The notes beneath the pieces are model-generated. The model was not told where the DNA came from, ran no database searches, and saw only the letters and a list, made by a program, of their open reading frames with translations. Below are positions 8,572-18,261 of a stretch of 64,000 nt of DNA, in pieces; the first letter of the stretch is position 1; the number at the start of each line of letters is the position of its first letter. The stretch spans positions 6,145,001 to 6,209,000 of the forward strand of contig NZ_CP119967.1 in NCBI RefSeq assembly GCF_029543085.1. Direction: 5' to 3'. The DNA is from Pseudomonas sp. A34-9. Its GTDB lineage: Bacteria > Pseudomonadota > Gammaproteobacteria > Pseudomonadales > Pseudomonadaceae. A program made the position numbers and the translations under genes.

Positions 8572-9796
8572 CGGACAATCCAAGACAACCACAAGACAGC
8601 GCCGCGCAGCTGTCAGCCTGTTGCTGGCCATGGTGCTGCTGGGCGTGTTTCCACTGGATGTTCTGCTTCCTTCATTTCCAGCACTCGCGGCGCACTTTCG
8701 CAGAACACCGGCAGACATCGCGCTGTCCATCAGCCTGTTCGCTGTGGGGATCGCGTTTGCTCAGGTGCTGATCGGCCCCCTCTCGGACGTGATCGGCCGC
8801 AAGGGCCTGTTACTCGCCGGCATGAGCGTATCGATGCTGGGTGCGCTCGGTTGCGTGATGACCTCCGATTACACGCTATTTCTCATATTCCGGGTGATGC
8901 AGGCCCTGGGATGTGGATGTTTCGTGCTGTCCCAGGCGCTGGTGCAGGATCTGTTCGAAGGTGAGGAACGCGACCGTTTGCGGATCCTGATGGTCACGGC
9001 CACCGGGATCTTCATCTCGGTGTCGCCGCTGGCCGGCACCTTTCTTCAGGCCTCACTCGGTTGGCGCGGCAGCTTCTGGGTGTTTACCGCGCTGGCCGCC
9101 ACGGTGCTGATCAAAGCCTGGCTGTTTTTACCAAACAGCCGTCCGGCCTACAGCGGCACACGGCTCGGTTTCATTCAGTCTTACCGCCGCGTGCTGGGGG
9201 ATTTCGAGTTTGTCGGCTACTGGCTGATTTCAGCGTTCGCTTTCGCCTGCCACTTCTCGTTCATCGTCATTTCGCCGCTGATTTTCATGGATCAATTGCA
9301 GCTCGCGCCCTACGATTTTTCACTGATCCTGCTGGTTTACGGTGCGGCCTATGTCGTCGGTGGCATCCTCGCCACCGTACTCAATCGACGGATCACTCCT
9401 CCCCAGCAAGTCTTCACCGGGCTAAGTCTGATACTGCTGTCGGGGCTAACGATGCTGTACCTGGCAGCCAATCACGGGTTGGCGCCAGCCACTGTGTTGA
9501 TCCCGATGTTGATCTGCACGGCGGGCACCACCATTGCCCGCCCCGCCGCCACCTCCCGGGCCATGGGCCTGTTTCCTGAAAACGCCGGGACCTCGGCCTC
9601 GGCGGGCAGCACGATCATCTTTATTTGTGGTGGGTTTATCAGCGCGTTGATCAGCCTCAGCCCAGCCAATCTGCAAACGACGCTCGGCTACAGCTTTGTG
9701 TTGCTGAGCGCGATAGCGCTGGTGCTCAACAACAGGCTCAGCCGCCGCGCCGCAAACGTTGAAGCCAATGCCGCTGTACAGGCCGACGGTGATTAA
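8564..9796 (+). CDS. MFS exporter, Bcr/CflA type
   Basis: A 410-residue inner-membrane protein with about 12 hydrophobic segments and the MFS loop motif GPLSDVIGRKG between helices 2 and 3. The RVMQALGCG helix is typical of Bcr/CflA drug-H+ antiporters (DHA1). It is the last gene of the three-gene overlap with the SagB- and AurF-like genes, so it most likely exports their product or protects the cell from it. The substrate cannot be predicted from sequence. It lacks a clear terminator; the branched inverted-repeat region starts at its stop codon. Confidence 0.9.
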   Translation: MDNGQSKTTTRQRRAAVSLLLAMVLLGVFPLDVLLPSFPALAAHFRRTPADIALSISLFAVGIAFAQVLIGPLSDVIGRKGLLLAGMSVSMLGALGCVMTSDYTLFLIFRVMQALGCGCFVLSQALVQDLFEGEERDRLRILMVTATGIFISVSPLAGTFLQASLGWRGSFWVFTALAATVLIKAWLFLPNSRPAYSGTRLGFIQSYRRVLGDFEFVGYWLISAFAFACHFSFIVISPLIFMDQLQLAPYDFSLILLVYGAAYVVGGILATVLNRRITPPQQVFTGLSLILLSGLTMLYLAANHGLAPATVLIPMLICTAGTTIARPAATSRAMGLFPENAGTSASAGSTIIFICGGFISALISLSPANLQTTLGYSFVLLSAIALVLNNRLSRRAANVEANAAVQADGD

Positions 9797-9917
9797 ACCC
9801 GCCGGTCGTCATTCCATATACGCCGTCTGGACTGGAACAACACTTTGCGCCATTCCCTCCAGACGCCAGCGGTGTAGAATCGGCTGATTCATCGCCATTC
9901 ATCCCCCGGCGGGTTTA
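9794..9917. other. Nested inverted repeats, possible structured RNA or processing site
   Basis: An outer perfect 12-bp pair (TAAACCCGCCGG at 9794-9805 and CCGGCGGGTTTA at 9906-9917) encloses two independent hairpins: CGTCTGGA with TCCAGACG (9824-9831, 9858-9865) and GAATC-GGCT-GATTC (9877-9890). Together they can form a three-way junction. It starts at the exporter stop codon and ends 136 bases before ilvD. It could be a terminator-like end, an ilvD leader or a small RNA; no known family is recognised. Confidence 0.5.
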
Positions 9918-10053
9918 TGAGCTCAGGCTGAGACCAGCGGCGATCCCGCAACGTCATCGGCAACTTCACGGACACACGGCCATTTCTGAGTGTTCCAGAC
10001 GTCAATAGAAGCTCACTCCCCTTTGATACCTGATTAGCCGCCCGGAGTGCTCC

Positions 10054-11895
10054 ATGCCAGATTACCGTTCAAAAACATCCACCCACGGCCGCAACATGGC
10101 CGGTGCCCGCGCATTGTGGCGCGCCACGGGGATGAAAGATGACGACTTCAAAAAGCCGATCATCGCCATTGCCAACTCGTTCACCCAGTTCGTACCGGGC
10201 CACGTACACCTGAAGGATCTGGGCCAGCTGGTCGCCCGCGAAATCGAACGCGCCGGTGGCGTGGCCAAGGAATTCAACACCATTGCCGTCGATGACGGCA
10301 TCGCCATGGGCCACGACGGCATGCTCTATTCGCTGCCGAGTCGCGAGATCATCGCCGACTCCGTCGAGTACATGGTCAACGCCCACTGCGCCGACGCCAT
10401 TGTCTGCATTTCCAATTGCGACAAGATCACCCCGGGCATGTTGATGGCTGCCTTGCGCCTGAACATTCCGGTGATCTTCGTTTCCGGCGGCCCGATGGAA
10501 GCCGGCAAGACCAAACTCGCTTCCCATGGCCTCGACCTCGTCGACGCCATGGTGATCGCCGCCGACGCCAGCGCTTCTGACGAGAAAGTCGCTGAGTACG
10601 AGCGCAGCGCCTGCCCGACCTGCGGTTCGTGCTCCGGCATGTTCACCGCCAACTCGATGAACTGCCTGACCGAAGCCCTCGGCCTCGCATTGCCGGGCAA
10701 CGGTTCGACCCTCGCTACCCACAGCGACCGCGAACAACTGTTCCTGCAGGCCGGCCGCACCATCGTCGAGCTGTGCAAGCGTTACTACGGCGAAAACGAC
10801 GAATCGGTGCTGCCGCGCAACATCGCCAACTTCAAGGCGTTCGAGAACGCGATGATGCTCGACATCGCCATGGGCGGTTCGACCAACACCATCCTGCACT
10901 TGCTCGCTGCCGCCCAAGAGGCCGAGATCGATTTCGACCTGCGCGACATCGACCGTCTCTCGCGCAGCGTTCCACAGCTGTGCAAGGTTGCGCCGAATAT
11001 CCAGAAGTACCACATGGAAGACGTGCACCGCGCTGGCGGCATCTTCAGCATTCTCGGTTCGCTGGCCCGTGGCGGCCTGCTGCACACCGACCTGCCGACC
11101 GTGCACAGCCGCAGCATGGAAGAAGCCATCGCCAAATGGGACATCACGCAGACCACCGATGAAGCGGTACACCACTTCTTCAAGGCTGGCCCTGCCGGTA
11201 TCCCGACGCAGACGGCGTTCAGCCAGTCGACCCGTTGGGAAACCCTCGATGACGACCGTGAAAACGGCTGCATCCGCAGCTTCGAACACGCCTATTCACA
11301 AGAAGGTGGCCTGGCCGTGCTGTACGGCAACATCGCCCTCGACGGTTGCGTGGTGAAAACCGCCGGTGTTGACGAATCGATCCACGTCTTCGAAGGCAAC
11401 GCGAAGATCTTCGAAAGCCAGGACAGCGCCGTGCGCGGCATCCTCGCTGATGAGGTGAAGGAAGGCGACATCGTCATCATTCGCTACGAAGGTCCGAAAG
11501 GTGGTCCGGGCATGCAGGAAATGCTCTACCCGACGTCGTACCTGAAATCCAAAGGCCTGGGCAAAGCCTGCGCGCTGCTCACCGACGGGCGTTTCTCCGG
11601 CGGTACTTCCGGCCTGTCCATCGGCCACGCTTCGCCTGAGGCTGCGGCCGGCGGTGCGATCGGTCTGGTGCAGGATGGCGACAAGGTGCTGATCGACATT
11701 CCGAACCGTTCGATCAACCTGTTGGTCAGCGACGAAGAACTGGCTGCACGCCGCGCCGAACAGGACAAGAAAGGCTGGAAACCGGTCGAGATCCGTCCAC
11801 GCAAGGTGACCACCGCCCTCAAGGCCTACGCCCTGCTGGCAACCAGTGCCGACAAAGGTGCTGTGCGTAACAAAGCGATGCTCGACGGGCTGTAA
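10054..11895 (+). CDS. ilvD: Dihydroxy-acid dehydratase
   Basis: It dehydrates 2,3-dihydroxy-isovalerate and 2,3-dihydroxy-3-methylvalerate to the 2-keto acids in valine and isoleucine synthesis. The protein is 613 residues, as in E. coli and Pseudomonas. Cluster-binding Cys residues are seen in [10 protein letters not shown] and [16 protein letters not shown]. Further signatures are [10 protein letters not shown] near the C-terminus and AMGGSTNT in the middle. GGAG lies just before the ATG. It is monocistronic here: a 257-base leader region precedes it and a terminator follows. It partners in pathway with ilvA at 36-37 kb. Confidence 0.98.
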   Translation: MPDYRSKTSTHGRNMAGARALWRATGMKDDDFKKPIIAIANSFTQFVPGHVHLKDLGQLVAREIERAGGVAKEFNTIAVDDGIAMGHDGMLYSLPSREIIADSVEYMVNAHCADAIVCISNCDKITPGMLMAALRLNIPVIFVSGGPMEAGKTKLASHGLDLVDAMVIAADASASDEKVAEYERSACPTCGSCSGMFTANSMNCLTEALGLALPGNGSTLATHSDREQLFLQAGRTIVELCKRYYGENDESVLPRNIANFKAFENAMMLDIAMGGSTNTILHLLAAAQEAEIDFDLRDIDRLSRSVPQLCKVAPNIQKYHMEDVHRAGGIFSILGSLARGGLLHTDLPTVHSRSMEEAIAKWDITQTTDEAVHHFFKAGPAGIPTQTAFSQSTRWETLDDDRENGCIRSFEHAYSQEGGLAVLYGNIALDGCVVKTAGVDESIHVFEGNAKIFESQDSAVRGILADEVKEGDIVIIRYEGPKGGPGMQEMLYPTSYLKSKGLGKACALLTDGRFSGGTSGLSIGHASPEAAAGGAIGLVQDGDKVLIDIPNRSINLLVSDEELAARRAEQDKKGWKPVEIRPRKVTTALKAYALLATSADKGAVRNKAMLDGL

Positions 11896-11913
11896 GGCTC
11901 ATCCGTCGCGTAT

Positions 11914-11946
11914 AAAAATGCCCCGCCAAGTGCGGGGTATTTTTTT
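11914..11946 (+). terminator. Rho-independent terminator of ilvD
   Basis: CCCCGC (11921-11926) pairs with GCGGGG (11932-11937); flanking A and T runs extend the stem, and a run of T follows. Confidence 0.92.
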
Positions 11947-11954
11947 GCCTTATC

Positions 11955-12055
11955 GATCGTTCCCACGCTCTGCGTGGGAATGCCTGAAGGGACGCTCTGC
12001 GTCCAGTGACGCGGAGCGTCACGGGCTGCATTCCCACGCAGAGCGTGGGAATGAT
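11955..12055. repeat. TTCCCACGCTCTGCGTGGGAA-type palindromic repeat pair
   Basis: Two outer copies of GATCGTTCCCACGCTCTGCG in opposite orientation flank an inner inverted pair (GACGCTCTGCGTC and GACGCGGAGCGTC). The same family appears at 14802-14907 and in half form at 39796-39845. A REP half-element (GAGCGAGCCTGCTCGCGA) follows at 12064-12085. Confidence 0.88.
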
Positions 12056-12098
12056 CAGCCTGCAGAGCGAGCCTGCTCGCGATGAAGGCGACTAGGTG

Positions 12099-13160
12099 TT
12101 ACTGGATTTCCTCTGGTTTGACGATCACCCAGTTCTTGTCCGCCGTCACCGGCAAACCTTCCTTGGCCTGCGCCGCCGCGTGCTTGGCCATCATGCCGTT
12201 CAACTGCGTCATGTATTTGTCCTTGCGGTTGATCCACAAGTGAATCCCGCCCTTGGCCACGTCAACATCGTGGAACAGCATGTAACCGTCGCTGGTCGGC
12301 GTATCGCCACCCACCAGTACCGGTTTTTTCCACTCGTCGATGTAGGTGAGGATCGCCGCGTGCTTGCCGGCCATCCACGTCGCCGGGGTCCACAGGTACG
12401 GGGTCAGTTCGAGGCCAAGGTTGGCCTTCTCGTCATATTTGCCGGCCGTGATCTGTTTGCGCGCAGTGGTCAGCTCATTGGTTTCGCGATTCTTCAGCAG
12501 CGTGGTCACGCCAATGACGTTCTGCGGTTTGACGTTGTAGCCGTACTTCGGATCCGCTGCGACCATACGCACCAGTTCTTCAGAAGCAGCGGTCATCACG
12601 TAGACCTCGATGCCGTTCTCCATCAACTTGTTGTACAGCTCAACCTGGCCGGTGAAGATTTTCGGCGGCTGCACGTCGAGGTTCTTCACCACATCGCCTT
12701 CGTAATAGGTCGCCGGCACCGGTTTGCCCGAGGCCATCAGTTCATCGACGTAGCCCTTGAGTTCCTTGAGAGTGAAGCCCGAGAACACCTGCGCCACCCA
12801 CGGGTAGCAGACCATGTCGTCGACTTCGCAGAGGCGATAGTAGTAACTGAACAGGCTTTCCTTGTGGTCGGCGGTGTCCTTGAACGGCATCAGTTTCAGG
12901 GAAGGGTCGAGTTTGTCGCGGGTGATCAGGCCCTTGTTTTCCATGAACGGCAACAAGGACTCTTCGAGGTCGTAGCGGTAACTGGTGTTGTCCATGTCGA
13001 ACACCGCGTAGTTACCCTTGTTGGCATTGGCGGCGATCATCGCATCCAGCGCCTTGGCCTGATCGGCCGGCCAGTGTTTCAGGTCGGTGGCGAACGCCTG
13101 AGTAGCCAGGCTCATGCCCAACGTCAGTGCGACAGCCAGAAATTTCGGTGCGAACTTCAT
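12099..13160 (-). CDS. pchP: Phosphorylcholine phosphatase, periplasmic HAD enzyme
   Basis: A 353-residue exported HAD-superfamily phosphatase with a signal peptide (residues 1-24, ending near QAFA). The nucleophile motif is FDMDNTSYRYD near residues 54-64, with Asp as phosphate acceptor and acid/base; the later acidic motif GGDTPTSDGYM lies near 287-297. This layout and length match P. aeruginosa PchP, which releases choline from phosphorylcholine and is linked to choline and phosphate scavenging. A purine-rich AGGGAGAAGAGG site precedes the ATG. The name rests on recognised family features; phosphoserine phosphatase-like alternatives share the fold but are shorter and not exported. Confidence 0.82.
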   Translation of the reverse strand: MKFAPKFLAVALTLGMSLATQAFATDLKHWPADQAKALDAMIAANANKGNYAVFDMDNTSYRYDLEESLLPFMENKGLITRDKLDPSLKLMPFKDTADHKESLFSYYYRLCEVDDMVCYPWVAQVFSGFTLKELKGYVDELMASGKPVPATYYEGDVVKNLDVQPPKIFTGQVELYNKLMENGIEVYVMTAASEELVRMVAADPKYGYNVKPQNVIGVTTLLKNRETNELTTARKQITAGKYDEKANLGLELTPYLWTPATWMAGKHAAILTYIDEWKKPVLVGGDTPTSDGYMLFHDVDVAKGGIHLWINRKDKYMTQLNGMMAKHAAAQAKEGLPVTADKNWVIVKPEEIQ

Positions 13161-13402
13161 AAGCCTCTTCTCCCTGATTCAAAGAGATCGACGCTAACAA
13201 ATAAGTGTGACAGTCCTCGTCTGTCCACGACCGCTAAGGCGCCTATTTGCGCCAGCTGCATTGCCGAGAGCGACACAGGCTTATTCCAAAAACGACGGAC
13301 ACCCTGCGATTTCGGTATTAAATCATTGCAAATCAAACTGTTAGGCTTGCCGGTTCGCAGTTGCCCAAGAATGCGACTGGCATACGTCTTATCGGAGTTT
13401 TC

Positions 13403-14794
13403 ATGAATCTGCCGCTGATCCTCAATCTGCTGGTGTTCCTCGCCCTGCTCTTCGGTCTGGCGCAAACCCGCCACACCACGTGGAGCCTGGCGAAAAAAGT
13501 CCTGCTCGCGCTGGCGATGGGCGTCGCGTTCGGCGTGGCCCTGCACACTGTTTACGGTGCCGGTAACCCGGTGCTGAAAGCCTCGATCGGCTGGTTCGAT
13601 CTGGTCGGTAACGGCTACGTGCAGTTGCTGCAAATGATCGTCATCCCGCTGGTGTTCGCCTCGATCCTCAGCGCCGTGGCGCGCCTGCATAACGCTTCGT
13701 CGCTGGGCAAGATCAGCTTCCTGACCATCGGCACCCTGCTGTTCACTACCGCGATTGCGGCGCTGATTGGCATCGGCCTGACCAACCTGTTCGGCCTCAC
13801 CGCCGAAGGTCTGGTCGCCGGCACCCAGGAAATGGCCCGTCTGCAAACCATTCAGACTGACTACGCCGGCAAGGTTGCTGACCTGAACGTGCCGCAACTG
13901 CTGCTGTCGTTCATCCCGCAAAACCCGTTCGCCGATCTGGCCCGGGCCAAGCCGACTTCGATCATCAGCGTGGTGATTTTCGCCGCGTTCCTCGGGGTCG
14001 CGGCGCTGCAACTACTCAAGGATGACGTCGAAAAAGGTCAGAAAGTGATCAACGCCATCGACACCCTGCAAGCCTGGGTAATGCGTCTGGTGCGTCTGGT
14101 GATGAAGCTGACCCCTTACGGCGTACTGGCGCTGATGACCAAAGTGGTCGCCGGTTCCAACCTGCAGGACATCATCAAGCTCGGCAGTTTCGTCGTGGTC
14201 TCGTACTTGGGTCTGGGCCTGATGTTCGTGGTTCACGGTTTGCTGGTGTCGGCGGCCGGGATCAACCCGCTACGTTTCTTCCGCAAGATCTGGCCAGTGC
14301 TGACGTTCGCGTTCACCAGCCGTTCCAGTGCCGCGAGCATTCCGCTGAGCATTGAAGCGCAGACCCGTCGTCTGGGGATTCCGCAATCGGTGGCGAGTTT
14401 TGCCGCATCGTTCGGCGCGACCATCGGCCAGAACGGTTGCGCCGGTCTGTACCCGGCAATGTTGGCGGTGATGGTTGCGCCGACTGTTGGTATCAACCCA
14501 CTGGATCCGCTGTGGATCGCGACGCTGGTGGCGATTGTGACCTTGAGTTCGGCGGGGGTTGCCGGTGTCGGTGGCGGCGCAACGTTCGCGGCGCTGATCG
14601 TGCTACCGGCGATGGGCCTGCCGGTGTCGCTGGTGGCGTTGCTGATTTCGGTTGAGCCGCTGATTGATATGGGCCGCACGGCGTTGAACGTGAGCGGTTC
14701 GATCACGGCCGGTGCGATTACCAGCCAGGTGATGCAGCAGACCGATAAAGAACTGCTGGATGCCGATGAGCATGCGGAGTTGGCGCAGGCTTAA
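13403..14794 (+). CDS. tcyP: L-cystine:cation symporter (DAACS family)
   Basis: A 463-residue membrane transporter of the dicarboxylate/amino acid:cation symporter family. It is close to E. coli YdjN/TcyP over its whole length as I recall it, including the start [15 protein letters not shown], the [14 protein letters not shown] loop and [14 protein letters not shown]. TcyP imports L-cystine at moderate affinity and is part of sulfur uptake. The start at 13403, with CGGAG upstream, gives exactly the E. coli length. It is divergent from pchP across about 240 bases that must hold both promoters. A pair of palindromic repeats follows the stop. Confidence 0.93.
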   Translation: MNLPLILNLLVFLALLFGLAQTRHTTWSLAKKVLLALAMGVAFGVALHTVYGAGNPVLKASIGWFDLVGNGYVQLLQMIVIPLVFASILSAVARLHNASSLGKISFLTIGTLLFTTAIAALIGIGLTNLFGLTAEGLVAGTQEMARLQTIQTDYAGKVADLNVPQLLLSFIPQNPFADLARAKPTSIISVVIFAAFLGVAALQLLKDDVEKGQKVINAIDTLQAWVMRLVRLVMKLTPYGVLALMTKVVAGSNLQDIIKLGSFVVVSYLGLGLMFVVHGLLVSAAGINPLRFFRKIWPVLTFAFTSRSSAASIPLSIEAQTRRLGIPQSVASFAASFGATIGQNGCAGLYPAMLAVMVAPTVGINPLDPLWIATLVAIVTLSSAGVAGVGGGATFAALIVLPAMGLPVSLVALLISVEPLIDMGRTALNVSGSITAGAITSQVMQQTDKELLDADEHAELAQA

Positions 14795-14801
14795 CCCAAG
14801 A

Positions 14802-14907
14802 TGATCGTTCCCACGCTCCGCGTGGGGATGCAGCCCGTGACGCTCCGCGTCACCTGGACGCGGAGCGTCCGTTAAGGCATTCCCACGCAGAGCGTGGGAA
14901 CGATCTA
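14802..14907. repeat. TTCCCACGCTCCGCGTGGG-type palindromic repeat pair
   Basis: This is the second copy of the family seen at 11955. Outer arms ATCGTTCCCACGCTCCGCGTGGG and CCCACGCAGAGCGTGGGAACGAT flank inner GACGCTCCGCGTC arms. It lies between convergent tcyP and folA and may end both transcripts. Confidence 0.88.
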
Positions 14908-15417
14908 TGCGCGCTCCCAAACCTCGAAGTTGTACGCGGGCTTATCTTCAACCGCCGGGTTTTCAACGTTCGACACCAGTTTCCACTGGTGCAAATCAAA
15001 CTCCGGAAACCACGCATCGCCTTCCGGGCTCAACGCCACACGGGTCAGGTACAGACGATCCGCATCAGCCAGCCCTTGCGCATACAACTGCGCGCCACCA
15101 ATCAGCATCAACTCATCGACGCCCTGCGCTTTCGCCCATTCCTCGGCGCGAACCACCGCTGCTTCCAGCGACGGATAAACTTCCGCACCTTCAAGCACCA
15201 GATCGGTCTGACGGCTGACCACAATGTTCAAGCGACCCGGCAACGGCCGACCGAGCGAATCCCAGGTCTTGCGCCCCATGATGATCGGCTTGCCCAAGGT
15301 CGTAGCCTTGAAGTATTTGAAGTCCCCCGGCAGGTGCCAGGGCATGCTGTTGTCGACGCCGATCACGCGGTTTTCACCGAGGGCTGCGATCAGGCTGAGG
15401 GGGAGTGATTTAGTCAT
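14905..15417 (-). CDS. folA: Dihydrofolate reductase
   Basis: It reduces dihydrofolate to tetrahydrofolate with NADPH; it works with thyA, which makes dihydrofolate and lies at 28-29 kb. Type signatures are the LIAALGENRVIG start, NSMPWHLPGDFKYFK (residues 24-38, substrate side) and IMGRKTWDSLGRPLPGR. The C-terminal part has LMLIGGAQLY. I set the start at 15417 (MTKSLPLS), giving 170 residues, the usual size; the frame extends upstream but the extra residues are not family-like. It is divergent from the DUF2868 gene. Confidence 0.96.
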   Translation of the reverse strand: MTKSLPLSLIAALGENRVIGVDNSMPWHLPGDFKYFKATTLGKPIIMGRKTWDSLGRPLPGRLNIVVSRQTDLVLEGAEVYPSLEAAVVRAEEWAKAQGVDELMLIGGAQLYAQGLADADRLYLTRVALSPEGDAWFPEFDLHQWKLVSNVENPAVEDKPAYNFEVWERA

Positions 15418-15502
15418 GCCGGCGAGGATACCAGAGCCGCGCTTACCCCGATAAGCGCCACAGCGGTTATGCTCTTCAATCAATTAAGCGACGGGACGCC
15501 GC

Positions 15503-16876
15503 GTGACTGAACTGACTCCACTGCAAAACCTCTGGCTGACCGAGACCGTGCGCCTGCGCGAAGAACACGCAGGCCCATTGGATGATCTGGAAGCCAACCG
15601 ACTGGCGCGCACGACCGGCGGTGATCTGCCGAGCCGTATTCAACGCAGGGCGTTATGGCTGGCCGAACGTGACGGGCTGACGGCAGCACTCAAACACTGG
15701 CTGCAAGGCGCACGTCTGGCGCTGGTGTTGCTGATGATCTTCGCGGTGTTGAGCGGCGCCGGTCTGGCCTTCGCCGCACTCGGCCAGACACCGGTCAACG
15801 TGTTTTGGGCCTTGGGCAGTCTGCTCGGGCTGAACCTGATTCTGTTGCTGAGCTGGTTGCTGGGATTGATCTTTGCCGGCGAACACGGCGCCACGCTCGG
15901 ACGATTGTGGTTATGGCTGAGCGAAAAACTCGCTCGCGATGCCAAAGCCGCGCATCTGGGGCCGGCACTGCTCTTGATGCTGCAACGCAAGAAACTCAAT
16001 CGCTGGGCGCTCGGTACGCTGGTCAACGGCTTGTGGTTGCTGGCGATGCTCAGCGCATTGATTCTGCTGCTGACGCTGATGGCGACCCGGCGCTACGGCT
16101 TCGTCTGGGAAACCACGATTCTCAGCGCCGACACCTTTATCCACGTCACCCACGCGCTCGGCTATCTGCCGTCGCTGCTCGGTTTCAACGTGCCGACGGT
16201 GGAGATGATCCGCGCCAGCGGCGACGGCGCGCTCGACATCGAAAGCGCCCGACAGGCCTGGGCGACCTGGCTGGTCGGCGTGTTGGTGGTGTATGGCGTG
16301 CTGCCGCGTCTGCTGCTGGCACTGTTATGTTTCTGGCGCTGGAACAGCGGCAAATCCGCGCTGCGCCTGGACTTGAACCTGCCCGGCTATGCCCAACTGC
16401 GTGAACGCCTGATGCCGACCAGCGAACGCCTCGGCGTCAACGACCCGGAGCCGGCGCAGCTGCACCGCGTGGCAAGCAGCGTCGGCGAACTCGCCAGTGA
16501 AGGCGCATTACTGGTCGCCATCGAACTCGACGAACAACGCCCATGGCCACCGGCATTGCCGAAAAACGTCAGCAACGCCGGCATCCTCGACAGCCGCGAA
16601 TCACGCCACAAACTCCTCGAACAATTGAGCCGTTTCCCGCCAGCACGGCTGGCGATTGCTTGCGACCCACGGCGCTCGCCGGATCGCGGCAGCCTTGCCT
16701 TGATCGCCGAACTGGCGCGCAACGCCGGCGAAACCCGTGTCTGGCTGCTGCAAGCGCCGCCGGGCGAAGCACTGGATGCCGAACGCCTCGGCGACTGGCA
16801 CGTCGCGCTGCAACAGCTTGATCTGACGTTTGCCGATTGCGCGCCGCTGAACTGGCTGGAGACTGGCCATGACTGA
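15503..16876 (+). CDS. DUF2868 membrane protein
   Basis: A 457-residue protein with a GTG start at 15503. The N-terminal 70 residues are soluble; hydrophobic segments lie near residues 72-95 and 100-122, near 175-200 and around 255-275; the C-terminal 180 residues are soluble and include a DPRRSPDRGS stretch. The family has no assigned function. It overlaps the downstream DUF3482 GTPase gene by 8 bases, and the two families normally occur together, so the products probably act as one unit at the inner membrane, the GTPase perhaps gating or regulating this protein. That is inference from pairing only. Confidence 0.85.
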   Translation: MTELTPLQNLWLTETVRLREEHAGPLDDLEANRLARTTGGDLPSRIQRRALWLAERDGLTAALKHWLQGARLALVLLMIFAVLSGAGLAFAALGQTPVNVFWALGSLLGLNLILLLSWLLGLIFAGEHGATLGRLWLWLSEKLARDAKAAHLGPALLLMLQRKKLNRWALGTLVNGLWLLAMLSALILLLTLMATRRYGFVWETTILSADTFIHVTHALGYLPSLLGFNVPTVEMIRASGDGALDIESARQAWATWLVGVLVVYGVLPRLLLALLCFWRWNSGKSALRLDLNLPGYAQLRERLMPTSERLGVNDPEPAQLHRVASSVGELASEGALLVAIELDEQRPWPPALPKNVSNAGILDSRESRHKLLEQLSRFPPARLAIACDPRRSPDRGSLALIAELARNAGETRVWLLQAPPGEALDAERLGDWHVALQQLDLTFADCAPLNWLETGHD

Positions 16877-18254
16877 TGCCTGGAAAGCGCCGTTGAAACT
16901 CGCGGTGGTCGGCCACACCAACGTCGGCAAGACCTCACTGCTGCGCACGTTGACCCGCGATGTGGGCTTCGGCGAAGTCTCCCATCGCCCGAGCACTACC
17001 CGACATGTCGAGGGCGCGCGGTTGTCGGTAGACGGCGAGCCGCTGCTTGATCTCTACGACACACCGGGGCTGGAAGACGCCATCGCCCTGCTCGATTTTC
17101 TCGAACGTCTGGAGCGCCCCGGTGAACGCCTCGACGGCCCGGCAAGACTGGCGCGGTTTCTCGACGGCAGCGAGGCGCGACAGCGTTTCGAGCAGGAAGC
17201 CAAAGTGCTGCGGCAACTGCTCGCCTCCGATGCGGGCTTGTATGTGATCGACGCCCGCGAACCGGTGCTGGCCAAGTACCGCGATGAACTGGAAGTGCTT
17301 GCCAGTTGCGGCAAACCGCTGCTGCCGGTGCTGAATTTTGTCAGCAGCGCCAACCATCGTGAGCCGGATTGGCGCGAGGCTTTGGCCCGGCTCGGATTGC
17401 ATGCGCTGGTACGTTTCGACAGCGTGGCGCCGCCCGAGGATGGCGAGCGACGGCTGTATGAAAGCCTCGCGTTGCTGCTGGAAAACGCCCGCCCGCAACT
17501 GGAGCGGTTGATTGCCGATCAGCAGGCCCAGCGCCTCGCCCGGCAGCAAAGTGCGGCGCGATTGATCGCTGAGTTATTAATCGACTGCGCCGCGTGCCGA
17601 CGCAGTGTGGTCAGCGAAGCGGCGCAGGAACAGCAAGCCATCAGCGAACTGCGCAAAGCCGTACGCCAGCGCGAGCAAAAATGCGTCGAGGCATTGCTCA
17701 AGCTCTACGCATTTCGCCCGCAGGATGCGGCGGCCAGTGATTTGCCGTTGCTCGATGGGCGTTGGGGCGATGACTTGTTCAATCCGGAAACCCTCAAGCA
17801 ACTGGGTGTGCGGGTCGGTGGCGGAATCGCCGCAGGCGCGGCGGCGGGGGCTGGCGTCGATTTGTTGGTCGGCGGGATTACGCTCGGCGCTGCAGCGTTG
17901 GCTGGCGCGATTGCTGGCGGTGCGCTGCAAACGGCGCGCAGTTATGGCAGCCGCCTGCTCGGCAAGATCAAAGGCCAGCGTGAGCTGACGGTGGATGACG
18001 CGGTGTTGCGGCTGTTGGCGTTGCGCCAGCGCCAGTTGTTGCTGGCGCTGGATCAGCGCGGGCACGCAGCGATGGACGCCGTTCAAGTGGCGACGCCGCA
18101 AGACAAGACCTGGCGCGAGGGCAAGTTGCCCGAGGCGCTGAGCAAGGCGCGGGCGCATCCGCAGTGGTCGTCGTTGAATCCGCAGGCGAAGTTGAATCAG
18201 GCGGAAAGGCAGGAGCAGATTGAGGGGCTGGTTGAACGGGTGCTTGAGCTTTAG
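16869..18254 (+). CDS. GTPase with DUF3482 domain
   Basis: A 461-residue protein. The N-terminal TRAFAC-type GTPase domain has the P-loop GHTNVGKTSL at about residues 15-24 and DTPGLE (G3) near 61-66; the expected G4 motif is degenerate (NFVSSAN). The C-terminal half is the DUF3482 region: a charged helical stretch near 200-280, then a Gly/Ala-rich hydrophobic part at about 315-355 (GGGIAAGAAAGAG) that could insert in or lie on a membrane. Coupled translation with the DUF2868 gene suggests a shared role, unknown at present. A MITE-like repeat follows the stop. Confidence 0.87.
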   Translation: MTDAWKAPLKLAVVGHTNVGKTSLLRTLTRDVGFGEVSHRPSTTRHVEGARLSVDGEPLLDLYDTPGLEDAIALLDFLERLERPGERLDGPARLARFLDGSEARQRFEQEAKVLRQLLASDAGLYVIDAREPVLAKYRDELEVLASCGKPLLPVLNFVSSANHREPDWREALARLGLHALVRFDSVAPPEDGERRLYESLALLLENARPQLERLIADQQAQRLARQQSAARLIAELLIDCAACRRSVVSEAAQEQQAISELRKAVRQREQKCVEALLKLYAFRPQDAAASDLPLLDGRWGDDLFNPETLKQLGVRVGGGIAAGAAAGAGVDLLVGGITLGAAALAGAIAGGALQTARSYGSRLLGKIKGQRELTVDDAVLRLLALRQRQLLLALDQRGHAAMDAVQVATPQDKTWREGKLPEALSKARAHPQWSSLNPQAKLNQAERQEQIEGLVERVLEL

Positions 18255-18261
18255 ATCGCTA

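Noticed and set aside
9928..10034. CTGAGA (9928-9933) and ACCTGAT (10028-10034) before ilvD, recalling parts of the TPP riboswitch core
   Set aside because: The rest of the conserved core (a GG-rich start and the GGxTAATxCC end) is not there, the spacing is wide, and ilvD is not a thiamine gene. Chance matches are the simpler reading.
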